Shown here piece after piece: positions 14,131 through 21,786 of a DNA stretch of 64,000 nucleotides. The stretch spans positions 1 to 64,000 of the forward strand of contig CAYZPC010000002.1 in the NCBI GenBank assembly GCA_964480705.1, read 5' to 3'. This DNA is from VGJJ01 sp964480705. Lineage in GTDB: Archaea > Iainarchaeota > Iainarchaeia > Iainarchaeales > VGJJ01. The stretch's first letter is position 1. Each line of letters starts with the position of its first letter. The notes below the pieces were generated by a model, which saw only the letters and a program-made list of their open reading frames with translations, ran no database searches and was not told the DNA's origin. Both the position numbers and the translations under genes were made by a program.

Positions 14131-14883
14131 ATGGCCCAGCGTCCAAAGCCCCCGTTGCCTACGCGCATCAAAAAAGCCAAGTCGCGTGTCCGAAAATTGA
14201 TTCCAGGTAGACCGCGGGAGAATGTGAATATTCAACGCCTCCCCGAGGTTAAATCGTATTTGATTCACACCTACAACGTGGCTCGCGCCCTCCAAGAGTG
14301 GTCTGACCTCATGCTCCATTCTCTCCAGCGCAGGGAGCGGGCGTATGCAGAGCATTTATCGTCTACCTCGCGCGAGAAAAAGTGGACGCCGGCATACAAC
14401 AAGTGGCTCGTGCGCCAGCTAAAATTGCTTGATCGGAGAAAATTATTTTGGGAAGCACGGATGAGGTTTGCTAAAAGTTTAGAGTGGAAAACCCTTAATG
14501 GATTGAGACTTGTTTATCCTTCAAAAGAGCTTGAAGTGGTCATTAAGCAACTCATGCGAAAACAGTCCAATGCATCGCGCGCGGATCAAGAGTGGATGGC
14601 GATGAAACAAAAACTTTCTTTGTTGAAACCAGGCATGAAATCCCGTGCTCTCGCGAAAGAATATTGGGAAGTTGCCCTCCGCCATGTTGAATCCACATAT
14701 GAATTAGCTCGTGCTCGAAATGAGGCATTTTCCAGATATGCCCTTACTTTTTCTCCCCAAACGCGGGGAGCGCTTAAACACCAGGTTCGAGAGTTGCAGA
14801 AAATGATCAAGGGCATTCGTCAAACTATTCAGGAGATTGACCGCGGGGAAGGGGATGAAGGGGCAGATTATGCCTTTGTTTAA
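14131..14883 (+). CDS. Orphan basic helical protein
   Basis: 250 residues, not recognised. The first 30 residues are Pro/Lys/Arg-rich (KKAKSRVRKLIPGRPRENVN); residues 35-240 are largely helical with heptad-like stretches such as ALQEWSDLMLHSLQRRERAY and LKHQVRELQKMIKGIRQTIQ. The C-terminus is acidic (EIDRGEGDEG). No signal or membrane segment. A cytoplasmic coiled-coil or nucleic-acid-associated protein is plausible. The ATG at 14131 is about 24 nt from the shared TATA box. The gene stands alone upstream of tRNA-His. Confidence 0.65.
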   Translation: MAQRPKPPLPTRIKKAKSRVRKLIPGRPRENVNIQRLPEVKSYLIHTYNVARALQEWSDLMLHSLQRRERAYAEHLSSTSREKKWTPAYNKWLVRQLKLLDRRKLFWEARMRFAKSLEWKTLNGLRLVYPSKELEVVIKQLMRKQSNASRADQEWMAMKQKLSLLKPGMKSRALAKEYWEVALRHVESTYELARARNEAFSRYALTFSPQTRGALKHQVRELQKMIKGIRQTIQEIDRGEGDEGADYAFV

Positions 14884-14907
14884 AAGCCTTCCAACCCAGT
14901 TTTTTGA

Positions 14908-14965
14908 TGAACCTTTTTCTAAAAAGGCCTAAAGGGTTTTCCCGAGGCTTTTTTCAAAAGGCTCG
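14908..14965. repeat. Pair of AT-rich hairpins of the dispersed family
   Basis: CCTTTTT (14912-14918) pairs with AAAAAGG (14921-14927). A second, imperfect hairpin, GAGGCTTTT against AAAAGGCTC, spans 14944-14963. They lie between the end of the orphan gene and tRNA-His and resemble the element at 45930-45952 in sequence (GAACCTTTTT..AAAAAGG). Confidence 0.6.
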
Positions 14966-14972
14966 TTGACTG

Positions 14973-15043
14973 GCCCGCGCAGTGTGGTGGTCGCATACAA
15001 GCCTGTGGAGCTTGTGGTACGGGTTCAAATCCCGTCGTGGGCA
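14973..15043 (+). tRNA. tRNA-His (anticodon GTG) with A73 and C8
   Basis: 71-nt cloverleaf: acceptor GCCCGCG with CGTGGGC, D-stem GTGT/GCAT, anticodon stem CAAGC/GCTTG with loop CTGTGGA, T-stem ACGGG/CCCGT with loop TTCAAAT. The base before G1 (14972) is G, so the G-1 identity base may be genome-encoded. Two points are odd. The discriminator is A, as in eukaryotic tRNA-His, where archaea normally have C73. Position 8 is C and position 14 is G, in place of the nearly universal U8/A14. See the HisRS at 10592. Confidence 0.9.
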
Positions 15044-15092
15044 CTCAGATAATAATCCTTTCCGAGGATGGTTATCTCAAATAGAGTAAATT

Positions 15093-15166
15093 GCCTCCGT
15101 CGTATAACCTGGATAGTACGCGAGCTTGCGGAGCTCGTAATCAGGGTTCAAATCCCTGCGGGGGCG
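15093..15166 (+). tRNA. tRNA-Arg (anticodon GCG)
   Basis: 74-nt cloverleaf: acceptor GCCTCCG with CGGGGGC, D-stem GTAT/GTAC, anticodon stem CGAGC/GCTCG with loop TTGCGGA, T-stem CAGGG/CCCTG, discriminator G. It lies 49 nt after tRNA-His on the same strand, with no promoter visible between, and is probably co-transcribed with it, ending at the terminator at 15201. Confidence 0.93.
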
Positions 15167-15200
15167 TAGTGCGCCATTATCCATCTGGCGGGTCGGTGTC

Positions 15201-15230
15201 GTGGTGCCAACAAGCGGCACCACTTTTTTT
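15201..15230 (+). terminator. Strong hairpin terminator of the tRNA-His/tRNA-Arg unit
   Basis: GTGGTGCC (15201-15208) pairs perfectly with GGCACCAC (15216-15223) around a 7-nt loop, followed by seven T. This is the clearest terminator in the window. Confidence 0.8.
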
Positions 15231-15233
15231 GAT

Positions 15234-15254
15234 CAAACTTTTGGAAAAAGTTTG
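15234..15254. repeat. Dispersed hairpin CAAACTTTT..AAAAGTTTG
   Basis: A 9-bp stem with GATC directly beside it (TTTGATCAAA on either strand), lying between the convergent ends of the tRNA unit and the gene at 15310. Near copies lie at 28991-29013 and 58915-58935. Confidence 0.65.
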
Positions 15255-15309
15255 GTGCGACTACAACTCTCCCCTTTCTATTTTTTTTAACAAAAAGTAA
15301 TATGAAAAA

Positions 15310-16293
15310 TTATTGCGGTGGCGTGCCAGCAGGTGCTGGTTCCACGGTGGCGGATGCGGGGTCGTCCACGTGCGTGTACGTTGGAACGACGGGTTCGCTC
15401 GCGGCGGGTTCGCTTGAAATGCTTGCGGGGGATTCCCATCCCGTGTAGGTGATGGGTTGTTCAGCTGCGGGTTCGCTGGATGAAGTTCCCCATCCTCCAG
15501 TGCTGGCAGCACTAGTAGTGTAGGTGGGATAATTATTGGCGGATGCGGTGCCGTCTGGGAGAATCGTGTAGAGTACGCTTCCGAATACCGCGGATAAGGG
15601 TTGTAGCACAATCATCGCNNNNNNNNNNNNNNNNNNNNNNNNNNNNNNNNNNNNNNNNNNNNNNNNNNNNNNNNNNNNNNNNNNNNNNNNNNNNNNNNNN
15701 NNNNNNNNNNNNNNNNNNTGCACATCTAATTGCTGCACCACTTTTCCTTGAAAGAGTGCGCTTTCAAATCCCGAGTACAGTGTTGCTGTCTGCGGAAAAG
15801 AAGTAACAGCGAGCGTGACTAATACTCCTATTCCAATGATTTGCAGTCCGCGTTGTGCTCCTGCATAATTGGATCGGAATACGGCAAAATTTTTCAATTC
15901 TAATCGTTTGAGCCGCGCGGATTCAATCATGAGGGGAATGCTTCCGAAATAAAATAATGCGAGCGGATACCATTGGGCAAAATTAGAAAATAGAATAGCG
16001 CTCACGGCCGAAGCGAGTAAGGATGGAATAACGGTGGAGAGATACACGCGCGTCCGGTCATCTTTGTCCGCGTACGCGGTGATGAGTCCGAGGGTGGAGG
16101 TGAATAGCACCACGAACCCGGCAAATGCTACCGTTAGAAAGATGCTGAAAACTTGCACGCTTCCAATGCTCAGCAGGAGAAAGTCCGGCGTCACTCTCAT
16201 TTGGTCGAGAAAGTACGCCCATCCTATCGTGAGAATGAAGATGGCGGCTCCCACCACGATGGATTTGTTGCGTGAATCCAGAGGAATAATCAT
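15310..16293 (-). CDS. Membrane protein with Pro/Ser/Ala-rich tail, interrupted by assembly gap
   Basis: The first 190 residues contain about six hydrophobic helices (from SIVVGAAIFILTIGWAYF to QIIGIGVLVTLAVTSF) with a layout like YIP1/DUF-type archaeal membrane proteins. After the gap come a further hydrophobic stretch (AMIVLQPLSAVFGSVLYTIL) and a soluble tail rich in Pro, Ala, Ser, Thr and Glu. Continuity across the 100-N gap is assumed, since the frame happens to stay open, so the length of 327 is not reliable. The start overlaps the end of map by 4 nt (16290-16293), so it is the last gene of a polB-map operon. Function unknown. Confidence 0.6.
   Translation of the reverse strand: MIIPLDSRNKSIVVGAAIFILTIGWAYFLDQMRVTPDFLLLSIGSVQVFSIFLTVAFAGFVVLFTSTLGLITAYADKDDRTRVYLSTVIPSLLASAVSAILFSNFAQWYPLALFYFGSIPLMIESARLKRLELKNFAVFRSNYAGAQRGLQIIGIGVLVTLAVTSFPQTATLYSGFESALFQGKVVQQLDVXXXXXXXXXXXXXXXXXXXXXXXXXXXXXXXXXXAMIVLQPLSAVFGSVLYTILPDGTASANNYPTYTTSAASTGGWGTSSSEPAAEQPITYTGWESPASISSEPAASEPVVPTYTHVDDPASATVEPAPAGTPPQ
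15619..15718. other. Assembly gap of exactly 100 N
   Basis: One hundred undetermined bases inside the membrane protein gene. A round 100 is the usual scaffold placeholder, so the true size is unknown, and repeat-rich sequence may have caused the break. Confidence 0.97.
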
Positions 16294-17198
16294 ACCAATC
16301 GGATGACTTTTCCCTTGTTTATTAACATGGTAGTCTCGAACTGCGCCACAATAGCACCCTTCTTTTCTTTTAGAACGCCGTGGGCTTCTAACGCACCATA
16401 TTTGACGAGTTCGCGCATCGCGGTTTTTCGGGCAAATGCGCTCATATCTAAGTCGCGTGCAATCCAGCGTTCAGCGAAAGGCAATCCTTCATATGTTTCC
16501 GCACAAAAATCCAATAATTTTCGTGCATTCGTGTTGCGAATTCCCGGCACGGCACCATTCACTTCAAAAATTTCTACCGTGCCTGCGTCACTAATTCTTC
16601 CGTTTCCATGAATGGATGCAAAGGGCTCCATCGCGTACGCAAATCCCTCTTCCAACACGTCCGTTTCTCCCGTGTCCACGTTAGGAATAGATGGAGAGCA
16701 GTGCGCCGTGTACGCATCAATCCCATGTCCGGATAAGTTTGCAATAGGGTCCACTCCAAATGAGCGGAGCGTTTTTTCAATCGCCCCGCCTAAGTGTCCA
16801 ACTTCAACTCCTTCTTTAACTTCTGCAAAACCCGCTTCCAATGCGGCTTGTGTTGCAGCAATCAAATTTTTGGTTTCTTTTGTTTGTGCAAAATCCAATG
16901 TAATCGCCGCGTCCACTAAGTATCCATTTTTGTGCACGCCAATGTCTACTTTCAACACGTCTCCTTTTTGCACAACTGTTTCATCCGTGTCACTAGGAGT
17001 GTAGTGTGCCGCTACATCATTCAAACTCAAATTAAGCGGGAATGCAATTCCGCACCCGTGTTTTCGTGTGAGAGACTCAATCTCATCCGCAATGTCCAAT
17101 AATTTCACACCCGGCTGAATCATTTCGCGGGCTTTCGCGCGGCACAACTCGTGCACCTTCGCAGCGGTTTGATAATTTTCGATTATTTTGGCATCCAT
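16290..17198 (-). CDS. map: Methionine aminopeptidase, type II
   Basis: 302 residues; removes the initiator Met from nascent proteins in the cytoplasm. The metal-binding ligands of the pita-bread fold are visible: Asp in DVLKVDIGVH, Asp in YLVDAAITL, His in LSGHGIDAY, Glu in YAMEPFAS and Glu in AQFETT near the C-terminus. The insert between the last His and Glu, and the length, fit the archaeal/eukaryotic type II group without an N-terminal extension. It sits 10 nt downstream of polB and overlaps the membrane protein gene that follows, so the three form one transcript. Confidence 0.96.
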   Translation of the reverse strand: MDAKIIENYQTAAKVHELCRAKAREMIQPGVKLLDIADEIESLTRKHGCGIAFPLNLSLNDVAAHYTPSDTDETVVQKGDVLKVDIGVHKNGYLVDAAITLDFAQTKETKNLIAATQAALEAGFAEVKEGVEVGHLGGAIEKTLRSFGVDPIANLSGHGIDAYTAHCSPSIPNVDTGETDVLEEGFAYAMEPFASIHGNGRISDAGTVEIFEVNGAVPGIRNTNARKLLDFCAETYEGLPFAERWIARDLDMSAFARKTAMRELVKYGALEAHGVLKEKKGAIVAQFETTMLINKGKVIRLV

Positions 17199-17208
17199 AA
17201 TTTGTTCC

Positions 17209-19641
17209 TCACATGAATGAACTTAAACCCGTCTGCTTTCCCCCGCGCTGCAAGTCGGTGGCGTCAATTCCAAGCTCGAGGAAAATTTTCTCCACCGCGG
17301 GAATGATTTGATTCTTCACGTAATACTCGGCATCATAGTCTCCTTCTTTTACATATTCTTCTAATTCCGCGCGGTCGGAAATGCTCTTTCCTGTTTTGGT
17401 GACAATGAATCCTAACATTTGTCCCACAAAAATTTCTTTTCCACGTTTTTGTGCTTTGAGCGCGGCTTCCACGTGCGGGGCAGTGGTGGCATAGTTGTCC
17501 AATCGGCGTTGCAGCTGGGTGAGGATCACTAATTCTTTTTTGGGAACTTTTCCTTCGCGCAGACGTTTGATAACATCCAACACCACATCGTGCGCCTTGT
17601 TTGGGTTACCGTTCACGAGAATTTCCTGCAGCACTTTCTTTTGTGTTTCGCGCGCAATAATACTTACATCCCTTCTCACGTATTCGAACCCTACAATCGT
17701 GAGTTGATTGTCCGCGTCGGCTAGCGCGTATCTTTTTTTGGCCACTCTTCCTTCTTTTCGTGTGACAAACAAGCCGCGCTTGTATAATCCTTCAAATTCG
17801 AGTTCCATTCTTCCCGGTAATTTTTTGTTTACTTTTTCGACAAATTTTTTGACATCCTCTTCACTTTTTCCCGTAGGCAAAAGTACAAACGCCGAGTCGG
17901 TATCCCCGTACACGGGAGTAAATCCATCTTCTTCAGCCCATTGCAGCGTTTGTCGGATGTAGTGCCTCGCCCACGCGGTAATGGCTTGTGCGGAGTCGCG
18001 CGAGTACCAGCGGAAGCGCGGATACGCGAGCGTTCCAAAAAAAGAATTTAGCACAATTTTCAGTGCTTGTTTGCGTGCTTTGAGCATGGTTTGTTGAGCG
18101 TCTTTTTTGGGGAGTTCGTCCATTTGTTTTTGCACGAGTATTCGTTGGTCGAGGATGCGTTCCAACACATTCGTGAAAAGTCCTTTTGTTTGGGTACAGA
18201 ACCATGTTCCCGCAGGGGATTTGTTGACTCCCTCGCGGCATTTGGCGTGTTCACAATTCAGCACGTCGGGAGAAATGTTGTGCGAAATCATAATACTCGG
18301 ATAGAGGGAGCGGAAGTCCAGCACCGCTAAATTTTCATGCAATCCCGCCACGGGCTCTTTGACATATCCTCCTTCAATAGGATGCTGCAGTCTCCCTTGC
18401 ACTTGTTCATCCGTCGGGGGATTGGGAAATAGTTTTTCTTGTTTCACACTCTCATGCATGAGCGTGGTTTCCACGAGTTGAGATGCGGAGGCGCGGTTGA
18501 CATCGTAGAGGGTTAACCCCACCAGTCGCGAGAGTTCGAGAATGAGGGGGAGAAATTCATCTCCCAAACGTTTGGTGTATTGGGCGTCTGTCAAATTGTA
18601 TTTGACGAGTTTGTCGATTCCTTTTTTTGTTTTCCATGTTTCCCAAATTTCTTTATGGTTGAGCGTTTTTTCTCCTTCGTTGAATACCGCGCGCATCACG
18701 CTTTCCAAATCCAATCGCGGGGATTTGAAAAACTGGAACCGCGTAAGCAAGCGCGCAAGTTGGTACACATCAATGTGCTGTGTTCCGTTAATGCGCGCAG
18801 AAACGTCGGGGCCTTTTCCGGTTAGGGCGGGTGCGCCGAATCCCATATCCATGTTCACGTGAAATTTTTTTCCTCGTTCGAGAATGAATGGAAAATCAAA
18901 CCGGTCTCCGTTGTACGTGTATAGAATGTCCACGTCCGAGAGTTTGACGAATGACATGAATGATTCGAGCATTTTTTTTTCGTCCGCGCATGCAATTGTA
19001 TACGCGTTAGAAAAATCATGCTGAATGAAAACTTTTTCTCCCGCGCTTGTGGAGAGTGCGATGGAAATTATTTCATCCTTCTCCGGCTGAGGTTGTTTTC
19101 CACTTCCAAATGTTTCAATGTCGAATGCTCCCGTGCGAAGTTTGATGGAATGATTTGTAGCGGTTGTTGATGAAGTTATTTTTTTTACATTTCCTTCTTC
19201 GTTGAGCGTGCATTCTACTTCCGTGTGGGGTGTGAGTTGTTTGTCGAGGAGATACCGCTTCGTGTATGGGATGTTGGCCTCGCGCAGACTCTCAACGAAA
19301 GGGTAGCGTTGCACGGGTTCGCGGGACTTGACTAAATCGGAGATGGTTGCGAACTCCACGCGAATGTAGTCTTTTTTTTCGCGTGTTACACGTGAAATGG
19401 ACACCGGTTTAATTCCCCCGGGAAATGTTTCCTCTTGGAGTGATGTTGAGACTTTTTTGGCATCCGCGGAGGGTACTAGTTGAATATAGAAATAGGGGGG
19501 AAAATCCACGTCCGAGACGCGCTGGATAGCCCCTTCGCCCCCATTGGTACGGATAAACAGGTCAATAACGCTTTTTCCGCCTATTTCGCGTGTTTGAACG
19601 TCGAGGAGGGGGCCATTAATGGCTTGTTTTGAGGGGGGCAT
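17209..19641 (-). CDS. polB: DNA polymerase family B (replicative, proofreading)
   Basis: 810 residues, near the usual archaeal PolB length, no intein. The 3'-5' exonuclease is intact: GAFDIETFG (Exo I), YNGDRFDFPF (Exo II) and YNLTDAQYTKRL (Exo III). Polymerase motifs follow: DFRSLYPSIMISHN (A), KIVLNSFFGTLAY (B) and YGDTDSAFV (C), then a thumb. The C-terminus ends QTGLSSFM, a PIP-box-like peptide (Q..L..F) for binding the PCNA clamp. The mRNA should be leaderless: TATA at 19666-19673 lies about 28 nt before the ATG, interleaved with the promoter of the divergent gene at 19676. Confidence 0.97.
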   Translation of the reverse strand: MPPSKQAINGPLLDVQTREIGGKSVIDLFIRTNGGEGAIQRVSDVDFPPYFYIQLVPSADAKKVSTSLQEETFPGGIKPVSISRVTREKKDYIRVEFATISDLVKSREPVQRYPFVESLREANIPYTKRYLLDKQLTPHTEVECTLNEEGNVKKITSSTTATNHSIKLRTGAFDIETFGSGKQPQPEKDEIISIALSTSAGEKVFIQHDFSNAYTIACADEKKMLESFMSFVKLSDVDILYTYNGDRFDFPFILERGKKFHVNMDMGFGAPALTGKGPDVSARINGTQHIDVYQLARLLTRFQFFKSPRLDLESVMRAVFNEGEKTLNHKEIWETWKTKKGIDKLVKYNLTDAQYTKRLGDEFLPLILELSRLVGLTLYDVNRASASQLVETTLMHESVKQEKLFPNPPTDEQVQGRLQHPIEGGYVKEPVAGLHENLAVLDFRSLYPSIMISHNISPDVLNCEHAKCREGVNKSPAGTWFCTQTKGLFTNVLERILDQRILVQKQMDELPKKDAQQTMLKARKQALKIVLNSFFGTLAYPRFRWYSRDSAQAITAWARHYIRQTLQWAEEDGFTPVYGDTDSAFVLLPTGKSEEDVKKFVEKVNKKLPGRMELEFEGLYKRGLFVTRKEGRVAKKRYALADADNQLTIVGFEYVRRDVSIIARETQKKVLQEILVNGNPNKAHDVVLDVIKRLREGKVPKKELVILTQLQRRLDNYATTAPHVEAALKAQKRGKEIFVGQMLGFIVTKTGKSISDRAELEEYVKEGDYDAEYYVKNQIIPAVEKIFLELGIDATDLQRGGKQTGLSSFM

Positions 19642-19645
19642 ACGC

Positions 19646-19673
19646 GTTTTAAAGGGCCAAATTGTCTTTTAAC
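19646..19673. promoter_or_regulatory. Interleaved divergent leaderless promoters, polB and coiled-coil gene
   Basis: Only 34 nt separate the two start codons. GTTTTAAAG (19646-19654) is 26 nt before the plus-strand ATG at 19676. CTTTTAAC (19666-19673), read on the minus strand, is about 28 nt before the polB ATG at 19641. Each promoter sits next to the other gene's start, so simultaneous use should interfere. Confidence 0.6.
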
Positions 19674-19675
19674 CT

Positions 19676-20140
19676 ATGGCCGACCCCTCCCAGAATATCC
19701 CCCAAAACCAGGCTTCCATGGCCCCTAAGGGGGGTGACTACCTTTTCTCCCTCAACCGGGACCTTAAGGCCCTTAATGCGTCCGTTTTAGTGATTACGCA
19801 GAAAATCAAGTATTTGGTGAGGAATGAGAAAATTCTCGGGAGAAACCTCATTGTCATCAACAAACGCGTACGGGATATTCAAACGCAGGTCGCGAGTTCG
19901 GAGGCGCATGGTGTTTCGGATGAAGTTCGCGCCTCCTTGCAGGAGTTGCAGAAGCAGATGAATGCTATTTCCCAGCGTTTAGTGGAAGTTGAAGCCAAAG
20001 TCGATGACGTACGTTCACGTGCGGCGAAAGAGGAAGAAGTCAAAGAGTTGAAGTACATTATTGACAACATCAATCCCTTGCATCTTATCACGCAAGACCA
20101 GGCGCAGCAGATGATTGATAAAAAATTTGATAAAAAATAA
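19676..20140 (+). CDS. Coiled-coil protein of unknown function, divergent from polB
   Basis: 154 residues. A short Pro/Gln/Met-rich start (about 1-20) is followed by heptad-patterned helix over residues 25-120: LNRDLKALNASVLVITQKIK, INKRVRDIQTQV and LQKQMNAISQRLVEVEAKVD. A final motif, INPLHLITQDQAQQMIDKKF, looks like a conserved C-terminal helix. No membrane segment. Sharing a 34-bp promoter region with polB may reflect co-regulation; a role in replication is only a guess. The start is fixed by the TATA box 26 nt upstream. Confidence 0.7.
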   Translation: MADPSQNIPQNQASMAPKGGDYLFSLNRDLKALNASVLVITQKIKYLVRNEKILGRNLIVINKRVRDIQTQVASSEAHGVSDEVRASLQELQKQMNAISQRLVEVEAKVDDVRSRAAKEEEVKELKYIIDNINPLHLITQDQAQQMIDKKFDKK

Positions 20141-20152
20141 TCATTTATTCTG

Positions 20153-21706
20153 TTAGAGTTTTGTAAAAAAATCTTTGACCACGGGTTGCGAGTACGTGTC
20201 TCGCATCGTCGCGCGGTAGTTTTTGCGCCCAACAAGAGTCACGCCCACTTCTCTTCCGCCCACAATGGATAGTTTGGCTTCGGTTAGCATGAGCATGTTG
20301 CGCGGCAAATCAATATCATGCGCGGCCGAGAACAGGAATCCTACATCTTGTGTCGTGCTCTGGGAGAATAATCGCTCCATTTCTTTCGCGAGAGAGGGTT
20401 CGCGTTGCGCGTCAAATAATTGGGATACTTCTGGAATCACGATCAGGCTTTTCACTCGGCCGGAGACGCCTTTGCGAGTGTATAATTCATACACGCCTCG
20501 CAAAACGGTGTACACGAGCAGGTTTCGTATTTTGGGCGGAACATTTTTCATGCGCAGCACGCCCACGCGTCCAATGGATTGGAACCAGGATTTGGAAATT
20601 TCTTCAATGGGGTTTGTTCCTGTAAATAAGTTGGGAAACGTCTGGTCGAGCAGCGTGAACAATCGTATGAGTGAGGAAATATGAAAAGGAGTGAGTGTTT
20701 CGCTGGGGGGAAGTTGTCTCAGGATTCCTTTGGCTTCATCGATGGAGCTCATTTGGTGTTCGTGCAAGAATCGCGCGAGGTGGTTTCCTAAATCGTTGTC
20801 AACGAGACCGAGTATTTCCACTAATCCTTCGGGGTGGAGCATGGATAATTCTATTTTCAAATTTTCTCCGGGGAGAAATTCTTTCAATGGAAACCCCACG
20901 GGGTCTCCTTCAATTTTTTGCTCGTGTAAGAGTTGTGCACTCGGGTTGGGGCTGCGCAGCACGTTGAATTCATTTTCCCAATCCACGATAACTAATGGAA
21001 TATTGGAGAATAATGCCCCTTCTGCAATGACTTGCAGCGCGTGCTTGCGGTGTTCAATTCGCCCTCCCACGACGAGGGAGCGTTTGAAGAAGACAATGGG
21101 TTCTTTCACCATCAAGCCATTGGTCGTGGTGCCCAGCACAAATTCTCCGGGGAGCGCACCCATATGTTGTGCGGCGGTTCCTTCGACTTGTTTTCCCGGC
21201 GCAGTATTTTCGGTGGCGTGGGCATTCGTGGAGAGTATGCTCGTGAGCAGGGGCATGGAGAAAAATGCATCGCTTATTTCAGGGGGCATCTCCGTCATGT
21301 TTTTGAGTTGCACATCATATGCGCGCGCGACTTCGCTCAAGAGGCTGCTGCTTACTTCCATTTTTTTGAGGAGGATGTCCGTTTGTTCGAGCACGATGCT
21401 TTCTTCCCAGACCACGGAAACGGGACTTGAACCTAAAATGAGAAACGTGTGCGTGGCGTCCCCTAAATGTTTGGTGAGCAGCATCACTTCGCGTGGAATC
21501 GTTTGAATGAATGCATTCACATCTCCCACCGGAGAATAGGGTTTGTAGAATTCGCTCACGCACTCAACAATAACTCCATTTTCTTCGCGCAATTGTTGAA
21601 CGTAAATCATCTTCTGCGGATTCGTGTAGACTTCTAACTCTTGGTCTTGCAGCGTTCCTTTCAGGAGGAGAGTCCAGGGCCCTTGAGCGATTTTGAATAG
21701 TGGCAT
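20153..21706 (-). CDS. HerA/FtsK-like ATPase relative lacking a P-loop
   Basis: 517 residues. An N-terminal mostly beta region (about 1-185) precedes a RecA-like domain of the HerA/VirB4 type: the strand-loop-helix RSLVVGGRIEHRKHALQVIA stands where Walker A should be, then PLVIVDWENEFNVL, and later SLIVIPEVSQLFD at the Walker B position and FLFSAAHDIDLPRNML, like the sensor segment of HerA. The G-x4-GK-S/T residues are absent, so ATP binding is doubtful. It may be an inactive partner or scaffold of a DNA-pumping or secretion ATPase. A TATA (CTATAAAAA, minus strand) lies about 38 nt before the ATG. Confidence 0.6.
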   Translation of the reverse strand: MPLFKIAQGPWTLLLKGTLQDQELEVYTNPQKMIYVQQLREENGVIVECVSEFYKPYSPVGDVNAFIQTIPREVMLLTKHLGDATHTFLILGSSPVSVVWEESIVLEQTDILLKKMEVSSSLLSEVARAYDVQLKNMTEMPPEISDAFFSMPLLTSILSTNAHATENTAPGKQVEGTAAQHMGALPGEFVLGTTTNGLMVKEPIVFFKRSLVVGGRIEHRKHALQVIAEGALFSNIPLVIVDWENEFNVLRSPNPSAQLLHEQKIEGDPVGFPLKEFLPGENLKIELSMLHPEGLVEILGLVDNDLGNHLARFLHEHQMSSIDEAKGILRQLPPSETLTPFHISSLIRLFTLLDQTFPNLFTGTNPIEEISKSWFQSIGRVGVLRMKNVPPKIRNLLVYTVLRGVYELYTRKGVSGRVKSLIVIPEVSQLFDAQREPSLAKEMERLFSQSTTQDVGFLFSAAHDIDLPRNMLMLTEAKLSIVGGREVGVTLVGRKNYRATMRDTYSQPVVKDFFTKL

Positions 21707-21738
21707 ACGGTGGAGTGCCCGCGAAGCATATGCTCGGG

Positions 21739-21770
21739 TTTTTATAGCACCCCTTGCTCGTATATAAAAC
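21739..21770. promoter_or_regulatory. Divergent TATA boxes for the HerA-like gene and the coiled-coil gene
   Basis: On the minus strand CTATAAAAA (21739-21747) lies about 38 nt before the ATG at 21706. On the plus strand TATATAAAAC (21761-21770) lies about 23 nt before the ATG at 21787, again fitting leaderless initiation of the plus-strand gene. Confidence 0.55.
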
Positions 21771-21786
21771 CGCTTTTGGTGCGTGT

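Noticed and set aside
15091..15300. 69-aa plus-strand ORF
   Set aside because: It lies over tRNA-Arg and the terminator after it.
17209..19641. Possible intein in polB
   Set aside because: All polymerase motifs are contiguous and the 810-residue length leaves no room for an intein.
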